From a virus, in IMG/VR virus record IMGVR_UViG_3300020203_000404, positions 62,001-126,000 of that record: a stretch of 64,000 bases of DNA. One strand, given 5' to 3'. Below, in pieces: positions 25,693 through 33,882 of the stretch. The notes under the pieces were generated by a model, which saw nothing but the letters and a program-made list of their open reading frames with translations, was not told the origin of the DNA and did not search any database. The position numbers and the translations under genes were made by a program. Position 1 is the stretch's first letter, and the number at the start of each line of letters is the position of its first letter.

Positions 25693-26944
25693 ACACGGTT
25701 ATATTTTAGTGCATGACGGTATAGAATATCGCAGACAACATAGAGTTGTGATGGAGCAAGTATTGCAACGCCCATTGACCAATGTTGAACAAGTTCATTA
25801 TATTGATGGAGACAAATTAAATAATCTCGCCCATAATTTACATTTGTGTGCATCAGACGTTGACCATAGTGAATTACATAAACAATTAGAGTCCGTAGCT
25901 ATGCAGGCTGTAAAAAGCGGTTTTATTTTCTTTGATCGCTCGTCTGGACAATATAGATTACGATCTGATTTGATGCCACGCTCATTAGGTTTTGAAGATA
26001 TAGCAATTCAACAGTCATTTAATCAATGTCAATCTAGACTTGATGTAGATACAAAAAGCGAGATTTGTCGTGGCGTTTGGCTTAATGTGCCTTTGGTCGC
26101 CTCAAACATGTCTACTGTTGTTAATGCTGATTTTTGTATTTTACTTAGTAAATATGGTGCTATGGGCATTATGCATCGTGCCGCACCCGATGATATACTT
26201 ATACAATCTGCAAAATCCATGGCTAGTTACTTAGAGCATATTGCCGTTTCGGTTGGCGTCGGAGACGTTCAAGTGCAATTGGCAAAAAAATTAATTCGTG
26301 CAGGTGCAACTATAGTAGTTATTGATATTGCACATGGTTTTAGTTCTGGCGTGCTAGACACCGCCAAGGCCATCAAAGTATTTAGTCCAACAACAAAAAT
26401 TATTGTTGGCAATTTTGTTTGTCCAGAAGCTATACCATATTTTAATGATTATGTTGATGGTATAAAATTAGGTATTGCACAAGGCTTGGCATGTGAAACA
26501 AAAAATACTGCTGGCTGTACAGAGAAACAATTTTCTGCTATTGCTAAAATGACCGCTATATGTCGTGATTTTGGCATGCCAATGATCAGTGATGGTGGTA
26601 TTCGAGAACCCGCTGATTACACTAAGGCAATTGCTGCTGGTGCGAACGCTGTGATGGCCGGGTCTATTTTTGCTCGTTGTCCAGAATCAGCAGCAGAAAT
26701 TGTGCATGTTGATGGTGTGGCTAAAAAAGTATATGCCGGTATGGCCAGTCGTTACGTACAGGACAAATGGCGTGGTATGAAAGCCGGTACATGTCCCGAG
26801 GGCAGTGTTCGATATCTTGATATTGGAGAGTCAGTTGAAAAATTAATTGAACGATATCAGGGAGCATTACGAAGTGGCGTTACATATGCTGGCGGAAAAG
26901 ACATTCAGTCGTTTCAGGCCAATGTGAAATTTATTCGTGTATAA
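25679..26944 (+). CDS. HNH endonuclease fused to GMP reductase/IMPDH-family enzyme
   Basis: A 421-residue chimera. Residues 1 to about 95 are an HNH_3-type module (GYILVHDGIEYRRQHRVVME, then VHYIDGDKLNNLAHNLHLC and DHSELHKQLE). Residues from about 105 are a (beta/alpha)8 barrel of the GMPR/IMPDH family: NVPLVASNMSTV, YGAMGIMHR, the catalytic-Cys loop as GLACETKNTAGC, and ISDGGIREPADYTKAIAAGANAVMAGS for phosphate binding. No CBS domains are present. It should interconvert GMP/IMP or XMP if active. The barrel portion has no own start with a ribosome binding site, so the product may be made as a fusion. Confidence 0.75.
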   Translation: MTIDEHGYILVHDGIEYRRQHRVVMEQVLQRPLTNVEQVHYIDGDKLNNLAHNLHLCASDVDHSELHKQLESVAMQAVKSGFIFFDRSSGQYRLRSDLMPRSLGFEDIAIQQSFNQCQSRLDVDTKSEICRGVWLNVPLVASNMSTVVNADFCILLSKYGAMGIMHRAAPDDILIQSAKSMASYLEHIAVSVGVGDVQVQLAKKLIRAGATIVVIDIAHGFSSGVLDTAKAIKVFSPTTKIIVGNFVCPEAIPYFNDYVDGIKLGIAQGLACETKNTAGCTEKQFSAIAKMTAICRDFGMPMISDGGIREPADYTKAIAAGANAVMAGSIFARCPESAAEIVHVDGVAKKVYAGMASRYVQDKWRGMKAGTCPEGSVRYLDIGESVEKLIERYQGALRSGVTYAGGKDIQSFQANVKFIRV

Positions 26945-26960
26945 ATAAAGGAGGCTATAA

Positions 26961-27290
26961 ATGTCAATAACTTTAACAGAGAGTGCTATTAAAGAATTAG
27001 ATCGTATTATGTTAGAACAGAATCTTTCAAAAAATACATGCCTTCGTTTAGGAGTGCGAGGAGGCGGCTGTTCGGGCTTTAGCTATATTTTAGAATTCGA
27101 TGACACTGTGAATGAAGTAGATCAAGTTAATGAACATGGCGGCATTACAGTTGTTTGTGATCCAAAGAGTTTTTTGTATCTTAGTGGTATGAGTGTTGAC
27201 TTTGAGAACACTTTAATGAATCGTGGTTTTAAGTTCATCAATCCTAACGCAGTTAAAAGCTGTGGATGCGGCGAGTCGTTTTCGGCATGA
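26961..27290 (+). CDS. A-type iron-sulfur carrier protein (IscA/ErpA-like)
   Basis: A 109-residue protein with a strong AAAGGAGG site. It keeps all three metal-binding cysteines of the family: Cys37 in RGGGCSGFSY, and Cys101 and Cys103 in SCGCGESF at the C-terminus. Such proteins carry Fe-S clusters to target enzymes. Possible phage-encoded targets in this window include the uracil-DNA glycosylase (53140-52541) and the Cas4-like nuclease. Its stop overlaps the next transferase gene (ATGA), so it belongs to the same transcription unit as the reductase and the glycan genes. Confidence 0.85.
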   Translation: MSITLTESAIKELDRIMLEQNLSKNTCLRLGVRGGGCSGFSYILEFDDTVNEVDQVNEHGGITVVCDPKSFLYLSGMSVDFENTLMNRGFKFINPNAVKSCGCGESFSA

Positions 27291-28159
27291 CAATGCGTAT
27301 TCTAGTTTCATACAGAGGAATTCCTCAGTCTCGTGGCTGGGCGACTGGGGATTGCGTCGTTCGTGCTTTTCAAGAACTTGGGCACGAAGCTGTTCCATAT
27401 GGTAACTACTATCAGACACAAGAGAGACTAGAGGGCTCACGGAAGGTCTTAGAAGAAGACTGGGACTTATTCTTATTTCTTGAATGCGGCGATGGCGATC
27501 CCGTCTATACAGAGCTAATGAATGTACGGTCACGCAAGCGAGCTAGCTGGTTTTTTGATGCCGCACTCTATCCTGATCGTTGGCGAGCAATCAATAACAT
27601 GTTTGGCTTTGATGTTAACTTTATGGCAAACGCCAATATGATCTACGATGGAATGTACTTGCCATACGCCGCCGATGAGAAGTTGCATTTTAGATCTTAT
27701 CAAGAAAAGGTTCGTGACTTTCTAATCATAGGTTCTGATAGACCAGAACGTCGCCACCTTTACAATCTAATTAGACAATATTGTCCGGCAGCAAGAACAG
27801 ATTTTTTGCATGGCGTGTTTAGAGAGCAGTACATTGATGAGATAGCTAGATCTCATTATGTTGTAAATGATGTTGCTGGTGGAGGGGGTGGTTTATTACC
27901 CATGAGATGCACCGAAACCATGGCGGCGTGTAGTGTGCTCCTCAGTGTACAAGATTCGGCCCTGCATACCATTGGCAATGATCTTGAGCACTTCATTTCA
28001 TTTCAAGACGAAAACCATCTCGTTGGCAATATTCCAAAAATGTTTTCTGTGGGAGAAAGTCTTTCCAAGAGAATTGCCACTCAGGGCCAAGAGCATTGCT
28101 TGAAGAACCATACCTACAGGAATAGATGTTCGGCCATTTTGACTAGGATGTTCCCGTAA
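27287..28159 (+). CDS. Glycosyltransferase, CgeB-like, 290 aa
   Basis: The start at 27287 overlaps the Fe-S carrier stop (ATGA); the upstream frame start at 27266 is not used. The protein begins with a Rossmann-type strand (MRILVSYRGIPQSRGWATGD) and ends with NHTYRNRCSAIL, the C-terminal signature I associate with CgeB/Glyco_trans_1_2 proteins. A Gly-rich turn (GGGGGLLPMRCTETMAAC) lies in the donor region. A second copy of its last 23 codons follows downstream as a relic. Confidence 0.65.
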   Translation: MTMRILVSYRGIPQSRGWATGDCVVRAFQELGHEAVPYGNYYQTQERLEGSRKVLEEDWDLFLFLECGDGDPVYTELMNVRSRKRASWFFDAALYPDRWRAINNMFGFDVNFMANANMIYDGMYLPYAADEKLHFRSYQEKVRDFLIIGSDRPERRHLYNLIRQYCPAARTDFLHGVFREQYIDEIARSHYVVNDVAGGGGGLLPMRCTETMAACSVLLSVQDSALHTIGNDLEHFISFQDENHLVGNIPKMFSVGESLSKRIATQGQEHCLKNHTYRNRCSAILTRMFP

Positions 28160-28248
28160 TTATTCCAGATAGTGCTGGACAAGATGTTGTTTCAAGTAAT
28201 CATATGTATGGGCACCGTTGTTCGACGATCTTAAAAAGTTGTTTCCAC
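28150..28248 (+). pseudogene. Relic of the C-terminus of a second CgeB-like glycosyltransferase
   Basis: Reading the frame of the downstream gene back to a TAG at 28144 gives about 32 codons ending GQDVVSSNHMYGHRCSTIL. This aligns without gaps to GQEHCLKNHTYRNRCSAIL at the end of the preceding gene; 11 of 23 aligned residues are identical. There is no start codon upstream and no body. The two copies are 92 bases apart. It looks like what is left of a deleted neighbouring transferase. Confidence 0.6.
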
Positions 28249-28923
28249 ATGAAAGAGTCTGACAAGATTAGTATTTTGGTTTGCTGTCACAGCAACGATC
28301 ATGAGCACGACATGCTTTTGCAAGCTGCTCTTGAGTCTTTAACTCGACAGACGTATCAAAATTTTGAAACTGTTTTAGTGCTTGATGAGTGTCGTGAAGG
28401 CACGAAATGGATAGCTGAGCCCTATAGGGATATTTTAAGTCTTAAGATTCATGAGCGTTCCCATAAGCAAGGCTTGGCAATGGCTAAGAACTTTGGTCTA
28501 GCTCGCTGTACGGGTCAATGGGTTGCCTACCTTGATGCTGACGACCAGTGGATGGATTGTAAGCTTGAACTGCAACGCAACTTCCTTTTAGAGAACGAGA
28601 ATACGGATTTTGTATTTTGTGAAGTATGGGATAATTATGCTGGTACGCTAACTCCTAACTGTTTCAAGATTGGGCAATACGAAACCCACGCGGCAATTGC
28701 TGCTGCGATGCCGCGTGAGAATGTTGTATGTCACGGCTCAGCGTTAATTCGTAAGTTAGCTATTGATTCTCTGGGTGGTTACAGTACCGACCGTTTACTA
28801 TTGGGTCGCGAAGACTGGGATTTGTGGCAAAGAGCTATCGCTAATGGATTTCATTTCTATAAAATACCAGAAAGATTGTATATTTATGGCATGGGAACTA
28901 GCGTTGTTCGTGGCGAAGTATAA
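28249..28923 (+). CDS. Glycosyltransferase family 2, 224 aa
   Basis: GT-A fold: ISILVCCHSNDHEHD, then ALESLTRQTYQNFETVLVLDE and the metal-binding LDADDQW, with GREDWDLWQRAIANG near the C-terminus, which is the usual catalytic-base region. ATG 28249 begins the enzyme proper; an in-frame ATG at 28204 lies in the relic of another gene and would add 15 unrelated residues. Neither start has a good Shine-Dalgarno site. It ends in a TAATG overlap with the next gene. Confidence 0.78.
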   Translation: MKESDKISILVCCHSNDHEHDMLLQAALESLTRQTYQNFETVLVLDECREGTKWIAEPYRDILSLKIHERSHKQGLAMAKNFGLARCTGQWVAYLDADDQWMDCKLELQRNFLLENENTDFVFCEVWDNYAGTLTPNCFKIGQYETHAAIAAAMPRENVVCHGSALIRKLAIDSLGGYSTDRLLLGREDWDLWQRAIANGFHFYKIPERLYIYGMGTSVVRGEV

Positions 28924-29885
28924 TGAAATTACTTTATTGTGGACTAAGATTCAACTATGGCAAATCACTAGAGGGCGATAGCTACGAATATTGGAATTTT
29001 GAAGCTGGATTGAAGGAATTTTGCTTATCTCATAAAATAGAACTTCAAATTTATTATCCAGACTATTCTAATATTGCTGTTGACGAACTATGCACTACGG
29101 CATTTGATGCCATTATTCACTTTGCCTTTAATGAATCATTAGATTTGCCAGAGTGTATTGCTAAATTGGCATTAAAGCGTGATGTTCCCGTTATTCAATT
29201 TGATGCAGATTCAAGCTGGCGTTTCCAGAACTGGATCTTCCCGCGTCGTGACCGCGTGAGTCACTTTGTCACTACTCATTCTGCCACTATTCCTTGGTAT
29301 GAAAAGAATGGCTTGAAAGTTATTAAGTCACAGTGGGCTGGTTCCCCGGCGTATAAGGCGAATCCGTGGGCGTATATGTACGACGCTACGTTTGTTGGCC
29401 AGAAGCATGGTCAGATGCCGAATGGCAAATTTCTACGCTCAGAGATCGTGGATGCCATTATGAACGCTGGTATCCGCGTTGACATCTTTGGTAATTACTG
29501 GGATGGTTATGCCAACTGGCATGGCTACGCGAAGGACTTTGAAGAAGTGATTCGCGTATTCAATCAGTCGCGTGTCAATTTGAATCTGTCGAATCCATGG
29601 CATCATGGAACGATGCCACAGATTAAGGGCAGGCACTTCGAAATTCCTCAGTGTCAAGGGTTTCAGATTAGTACGCCAGCAGACGATCTTGAATCTTACT
29701 TTGTACCAGACAAGGAAATAGTCATTGCCAAAAACGTTCAAGAGTTGATTGAGAAGACACAATACTATCTTGCCAATCCAGAGGAGCGAGAGGTAATTGC
29801 TCAAGCGGGTCGTGACCGTATGCTTCGTGACCATCAATGGTACCATCGTTTCGAGTACATCTTTAAGGAAGTGGGATTGCTATGA
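28923..29885 (+). CDS. Glycosyltransferase, CgeB-like, 320 aa
   Basis: Two Rossmann-like halves: MKLLYCGLRFNYGKSLEGDS at the start, and a C-terminal half with GRHFEIPQCQGFQISTPADD followed by YFVPDKEIVIAKNVQELI and RDHQWYHRF. The latter is the CgeB/Glyco_trans_1_2 pattern (R.FE...CG...T, then a spore-maturation-type end). It overlaps the previous gene by TAATG and the next by ATGA. The acceptor is unknown. Confidence 0.72.
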   Translation: MKLLYCGLRFNYGKSLEGDSYEYWNFEAGLKEFCLSHKIELQIYYPDYSNIAVDELCTTAFDAIIHFAFNESLDLPECIAKLALKRDVPVIQFDADSSWRFQNWIFPRRDRVSHFVTTHSATIPWYEKNGLKVIKSQWAGSPAYKANPWAYMYDATFVGQKHGQMPNGKFLRSEIVDAIMNAGIRVDIFGNYWDGYANWHGYAKDFEEVIRVFNQSRVNLNLSNPWHHGTMPQIKGRHFEIPQCQGFQISTPADDLESYFVPDKEIVIAKNVQELIEKTQYYLANPEEREVIAQAGRDRMLRDHQWYHRFEYIFKEVGLL

Positions 29886-30415
29886 GATTGAATCTAGCAT
29901 CACACGGCGACAACCGCGAAGGCTACGTCAACATTGATTACGATCATCCCTCGGCAGACCTCAAGGCCGATGTTTCGGCACTGCCGTACGAGGAAGATTC
30001 GGTAGATCAGATCCTGGCTTACCACATTCTCGAACACTTTCGAGCCGGTGAGTACGAGCCACAACTATCGAATCCGCTCAATCCCAAGACAGCAATGGCT
30101 GCTCTTGCTGAGTGGCGTCGAGTCCTGAAACCGGGCGGCACACTAGAGATCAAGGTGCCGGACTTCGAGAAGATCGTTTGGCTTTACTTCAACTTCCCTC
30201 AATGGGCCAGAGCAGAATCCAGCGTCAACGCTCCATTTGGTAGCTACTCGGATTGGGTTGTATCTAACGGGCAGCACCAGTGCTTGTTTGACAAGCGGGC
30301 TATGCAGCGACTACTAACCGTATGTGGCTTCACGAACATCACGTTCGTTGACTCGCCAGCGGTTGCCGTAATTGACAGAGCGAATTTAGAGATGTATGTA
30401 ATCTGCTCTAAGTGA
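29882..30415 (+). CDS. SAM-dependent methyltransferase-like protein, 177 aa
   Basis: The N-terminus reads LNLASHGDNREGYVNIDYD, a class I methyltransferase start in which the Gly-rich SAM loop is weak. It is followed by DVSALPYEEDSVDQILAYHILEHF and WRRVLKPGGTLEIKVPDF, which are the typical post-II and post-III motifs of the Methyltransf_11 group. It may modify a sugar of the cluster's glycan. The family is clear; the exact substrate is not. Confidence 0.72.
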   Translation: MRLNLASHGDNREGYVNIDYDHPSADLKADVSALPYEEDSVDQILAYHILEHFRAGEYEPQLSNPLNPKTAMAALAEWRRVLKPGGTLEIKVPDFEKIVWLYFNFPQWARAESSVNAPFGSYSDWVVSNGQHQCLFDKRAMQRLLTVCGFTNITFVDSPAVAVIDRANLEMYVICSK

Positions 30416-30783
30416 TGGTACGCACATACAAAACACTTGAGTTTGGTAGAGCTTCTGGCAATGAAGTATGGCGGTCATACATCGCTCGTGCCGCATCTAA
30501 GGGACTGGCTTGGGAATTGACACGCTGTGAATTTGATGCACTGATATCTCGATCATGTGTCTATTGCAGTAGACCTCCCGGCAACATCAAAAACAACGGC
30601 AGAAACTATGGCCATTTGTTTTACAATGGCATTGATAGAGTTGACAATCGTCTCGGATACATCAAGAGTAATGTAGTCTCGTGCTGTGCCATCTGTAACA
30701 GAGCTAAAGGCACGCTCACCACACAAGAATTCGATCTATGGATTCATGATCTCATGCGAGTACAACATGGACTACCAAACTAG
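30412..30783 (+). CDS. HNH endonuclease, N-terminally shortened
   Basis: A 123-residue member of the HNH family also present at 31402, 34828 and 51731 (minus). Its core is CVYCSRPPG, NGIDRVDNRLGY and NVVSCCAICNRAK, ending FDLWIHDLM. Compared with relatives it lacks the N-terminal Gly-Cys zinc module (about 70 residues) but keeps the nuclease core including GIDRVDN. It starts on the previous stop (ATGA) and overlaps the next methyltransferase by 17 bases, as expected for a homing endonuclease placed between genes. Confidence 0.72.
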   Translation: MMVRTYKTLEFGRASGNEVWRSYIARAASKGLAWELTRCEFDALISRSCVYCSRPPGNIKNNGRNYGHLFYNGIDRVDNRLGYIKSNVVSCCAICNRAKGTLTTQEFDLWIHDLMRVQHGLPN

Positions 30784-31402
30784 ACGCGACAATCACGACT
30801 TCATGACCGAAGAGCACATCTCGGTGTTCCTACGTAATCACAACACGGGCACGAACAATCGTGGTCGTCATCGCTTGGCGTCCCTACTTTTTGAATACCA
30901 ACAACCGACTGTGTTAGACGTTGCCTGTGGTTCTTGTGTCAACTGGGAAGTGTTTAAGGGACGCGGACTCGACTGCCAGTACACTGGCTTGGATCGCACT
31001 AAGAAGATGCTGGCTCACGCTCAAGCACTCTACGGCGACGAAATTAAACTACAAGAAGGCTTCATCCAGAGTCTTCCATTTCAAGATAGTGCGTTTGATA
31101 TAGTAATCGCCAGACACATAATTGAGCACCTTGGCGAAGGCTATGAACAGGCGATTAAGGAAGTCTATCGTGTTGCTTCCAAAGAGGCAATCATCGTTCT
31201 GTTCGTCGATCTAGCCAATGGGCCAGACGACGAAATCAAGGAGTCGGATCCCGACGAGAACGGCTGCACTTACTTCTGGAACACCTACGCTCACGATAAG
31301 TTCATGACTTTTCTTGGCACATTGGGATGTCAAGTCAAGGTGGAGTATGTGCGTACGCCCGGTGCTGCTGCTAATGATACGATCATTCGACTTATCAAAT
31401 AA
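30767..31402 (+). CDS. SAM-dependent methyltransferase, 211 aa
   Basis: The start at ATG 30767 (MDYQTRRDNHDF) is preferred; the open frame further up lies inside the HNH gene. The SAM loop is VLDVACGSCVNWE, with an acidic residue in YTGLDRTKKML and the post motifs LPFQDSAFDIVIARHIIEHL. This is a Methyltransf_11-type fold. It likely methylates a sugar or lipid intermediate of the cluster. Its stop overlaps the next HNH gene (TAATG). Confidence 0.76.
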   Translation: MDYQTRRDNHDFMTEEHISVFLRNHNTGTNNRGRHRLASLLFEYQQPTVLDVACGSCVNWEVFKGRGLDCQYTGLDRTKKMLAHAQALYGDEIKLQEGFIQSLPFQDSAFDIVIARHIIEHLGEGYEQAIKEVYRVASKEAIIVLFVDLANGPDDEIKESDPDENGCTYFWNTYAHDKFMTFLGTLGCQVKVEYVRTPGAAANDTIIRLIK

Positions 31403-31947
31403 TGCACAAACGAATTCAAAACCTTGACGGCAAGAAGTTTGGTAGCTTGACGGCTACTAACATAACTCGTAAACGTCGTAATAGAAAATTGCAGCGTCTA
31501 TGTCATTGTGATTGTGGGCAAGATTCTTGGGTCGAGACAAATGCCTTGATAAGCGGCGGCACCAAAAGTTGTGGCTGTAAGCAAGGCGGTGGTAGAAAAT
31601 TGTCTTTTGGTACCGCCTCAAGAAATGAAGTCTTAAGAAATTACAAAAGCAGTGCTAAGAAACGTGCTCTTGTTTGGAAAATTACCGACAAAGAGTTTGA
31701 CGAGCTAACAAGTGGCATATGTCATTATTGTGGCTCGCCACCCTCTAGAGTCAAACATACTGGAAGAAATTATGGTGACTTTGTTTATAATGGTATTGAT
31801 AGTGCTATAGGATATACTGTCAAAAATGTTGTCCCTTGTTGTACGCTATGCAATAGAGCTAAAAACACCATGAACTATATTGATTTTATTCATTGGATTG
31901 ATAATATCAGGACGCACAATCGTTTGGAGGTTGTATATGTTTCATGA
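31402..31947 (+). CDS. HNH endonuclease with zinc module, probable catalytic deletion
   Basis: A 181-residue homing-endonuclease relative. The N-terminal module is LDGKKFGSLTATN, then CHCDCGQDSW and TKSCGC, a zinc-ribbon DNA-binding domain. The C-terminal core has CHYCGSPPSR and NVVPCCTLCNRAK. Where the relatives read NGIDRVDNRLGY this copy reads NGIDSAIGY: four residues are missing in frame, removing the acidic/basic core. The nuclease may therefore be inactive. It starts on the preceding stop (TAATG) and overlaps the next gene by 11 bases. Confidence 0.7.
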   Translation: MHKRIQNLDGKKFGSLTATNITRKRRNRKLQRLCHCDCGQDSWVETNALISGGTKSCGCKQGGGRKLSFGTASRNEVLRNYKSSAKKRALVWKITDKEFDELTSGICHYCGSPPSRVKHTGRNYGDFVYNGIDSAIGYTVKNVVPCCTLCNRAKNTMNYIDFIHWIDNIRTHNRLEVVYVS

Positions 31948-32785
31948 TGTGACGTACGGGGTTTTGCATTACAATCCCAGCCTAGATGCAGGTGCGACTC
32001 GTGCGTATATTAATGCTGTTGATTCTTTAGCACAAAATAGAAGCTCTAGTTTGCGTAGTGAAATTTTTCTTATTGATCAAAATAGTGATCAAGAGTTAAC
32101 GAATACACTTGCTAAAAAATATGGCTTTAGTTCATTATGTTTAAACAAAAACATTGGCATTAGTCGTGGTATCAACCTGTTAGCCAATATGGCTCGCGGC
32201 AAGTATGTGTCATTAGTCACATCAGATGTGATCTTCCCACAAGGACTTGATGAAAGACTTATGTCTGTGCTTGATGCCGACCCCAAGATCTATCAGATCT
32301 GCCCAGTGTCCGACAACTCGTCTCTGGATCACCAGCGTTCGCCTTGTGCTATTGAAGATGGCGTCCTTATTCCCAACCTAGTTCAAGAGTTGACCATTCA
32401 GTATTGGCCACGTACCGTTTTCGACAAGATTGGATACTTTGACGAACGCTGGAAGGCGTGCTACGAGAACATGGACTTTGCTCTCCGTGCCTTCTTGGAG
32501 GGCGGATCTGTCGTAGTCGATCAACGTGCGTTCTGCCACCATGAGCACAACACCACTATGAAGAGTGGTGCGATTCACCATGCATACGACGGCTATCTAC
32601 CTATGCCCAATGGTCTTGATCATCAGCCGCTCTTGCAGATGTGGCGTGACAAGTGGCCCAACCTTGAAAGATACATGAATCACTATGACACATTCACTAA
32701 GGATATGGGCCAAACGCGGGCGGCAATGTTTTTTGCGTATAGCAAGAACGTGTATCTGCCGTATGTACAAGAAGTCCCTTATTAA
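31937..32785 (+). CDS. Glycosyltransferase family 2-like, 282 aa
   Basis: Start chosen at ATG 31937, with GGAGG six bases before it inside the end of the HNH gene. The protein shows DVTYGVLHYNPS, SEIFLIDQNSDQE in place of the usual NNxSxD, NIGISRGINLL, YVSLVTSDVIFP (metal site) and ENMDFALRAFLEGG. This is the pattern of rhamnosyl- or other GT2 transferases. The strong own ribosome binding site suggests it was the original downstream gene before the HNH insertion. Confidence 0.75.
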   Translation: MFHDVTYGVLHYNPSLDAGATRAYINAVDSLAQNRSSSLRSEIFLIDQNSDQELTNTLAKKYGFSSLCLNKNIGISRGINLLANMARGKYVSLVTSDVIFPQGLDERLMSVLDADPKIYQICPVSDNSSLDHQRSPCAIEDGVLIPNLVQELTIQYWPRTVFDKIGYFDERWKACYENMDFALRAFLEGGSVVVDQRAFCHHEHNTTMKSGAIHHAYDGYLPMPNGLDHQPLLQMWRDKWPNLERYMNHYDTFTKDMGQTRAAMFFAYSKNVYLPYVQEVPY

Positions 32786-32786
32786 C

Positions 32787-33368
32787 ATGAAACGCTACGA
32801 TATCATTCGTCATCTGATTGAGGCACGCGACTACAAGTCGTATCTTGAAATTGGTGTACTGGAACAAGAAACATTCAACAGCTTGCCGCCATTAGATGTT
32901 AAACATAGTGTTGATCCTAATGGGCAAGCTGTGTTTAATACTACCTCCGACGACTTTTTCAAGAATCATTGTCATCAATATTATGATTTAATCTTTATTG
33001 ACGGCTTACATCTTGAAGAGCAAGTGCAAAGAGATATGGAAAATTCATTGACATACCTAAACGAAGGTGGCATAATTATAGTACATGACTGCTTGCCTTC
33101 GGCAGAGTATGAGCAACTGCGAGAAGGTGTTAGTGGCAAACCATGGACTGGGGACGTGTGGAAGGCATTTGCAAAGCTGCGAGCGGATCGTAGGGACTTA
33201 ATTATGCGTGTTGTGGACACTGATTATGGATGTGGGTTGATTGAGCGTGGTGTCGATCCGGTCGAGTATCACTCAATTGATGGCGATTACACCTGGGACT
33301 TCTTCTGTAAGAATCGTAACGAAATCATGGGTGTTATTACACCGGAGCAGTTCATTGGACGTTCATAA
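32787..33368 (+). CDS. SAM-dependent methyltransferase (Methyltransf_24-like), 194 aa
   Basis: The start is ATG 32787, one base after the previous stop. Motifs are YLEIGVLEQETF (SAM loop), HSVDPNGQAVF (acidic ribose binder region), YDLIFIDGLHLEEQVQRDME and GGIIIVHDCLP. These are characteristic of the class I family that modifies sugars or small molecules next to glycosyltransferase genes. It ends 14 bases inside the next gene. Confidence 0.74.
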   Translation: MKRYDIIRHLIEARDYKSYLEIGVLEQETFNSLPPLDVKHSVDPNGQAVFNTTSDDFFKNHCHQYYDLIFIDGLHLEEQVQRDMENSLTYLNEGGIIIVHDCLPSAEYEQLREGVSGKPWTGDVWKAFAKLRADRRDLIMRVVDTDYGCGLIERGVDPVEYHSIDGDYTWDFFCKNRNEIMGVITPEQFIGRS

Positions 33369-33882
33369 TCGAGATTGGGTTGTAGCCCGTAACAATCTTT
33401 TGAATGGTAAGCTACTTGAGATTGGTAGTTTTGTTGTGCCCGGCCAAGAACAGATTGCCTTGCGACCAGTAGTCGAAAAGTTTGTCAATAGCTATCTCGG
33501 CATTGACATGCGTGAAGGCCCTGGCGTTGATCTCGTAACTAGCGAAGACAACGCCTTTCCTTTTGAAGATAACACATTTGATGTCGTTGTATCGTTAGAC
33601 ACCCTTGAACACGTTCGCAACCCTTGGACGTTCATTGAAAACGCAGCGAGAGTCCTAAAGCCCGGTGGTCACTTCTTTTTGGCTACCGTGTTTTCATTTC
33701 CTATTCATGGTTACCCGGATGACTACTGGCGTTTCACCCCCAATTGCTTGAAGATGCTCATCGAGACCTATGGTCTCGAAGTGGCAGGTGATTTGACGCC
33801 ATCTGAATGCTGTACTAAAAACCCTGCACATCACTTGGCGAACCCGACAATCGTTCGTCTAATTGCTAGAAAGCCACTATGA
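33355..33882 (+). CDS. SAM-dependent methyltransferase (Methyltransf_11-like), 175 aa
   Basis: TTG 33355 is taken as the start because CGGAG lies seven bases upstream and the protein fold begins just after it (DVHNRDWVVARNN, then KLLEIGSFVVPGQ). The key segments are LGIDMREGPGVD, AFPFEDNTFDVVVSLDTLEHV and RVLKPGGHFFLATVFSFP, all typical of Methyltransf_11. The open frame extends further up (33241) through the previous gene, which is unlikely to be used. It overlaps the fucose synthase gene by ATGA. Confidence 0.74.
   Translation: MDVHNRDWVVARNNLLNGKLLEIGSFVVPGQEQIALRPVVEKFVNSYLGIDMREGPGVDLVTSEDNAFPFEDNTFDVVVSLDTLEHVRNPWTFIENAARVLKPGGHFFLATVFSFPIHGYPDDYWRFTPNCLKMLIETYGLEVAGDLTPSECCTKNPAHHLANPTIVRLIARKPL

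Noticed and set aside
25679-26000. Group I intron or intein as the explanation for the interrupted reductase gene
   Set aside because: The insert is filled by the HNH frame, leaving no space for a ribozyme core, and no N-terminal Cys/Ser or C-terminal His-Asn splice pattern of an intein is seen.
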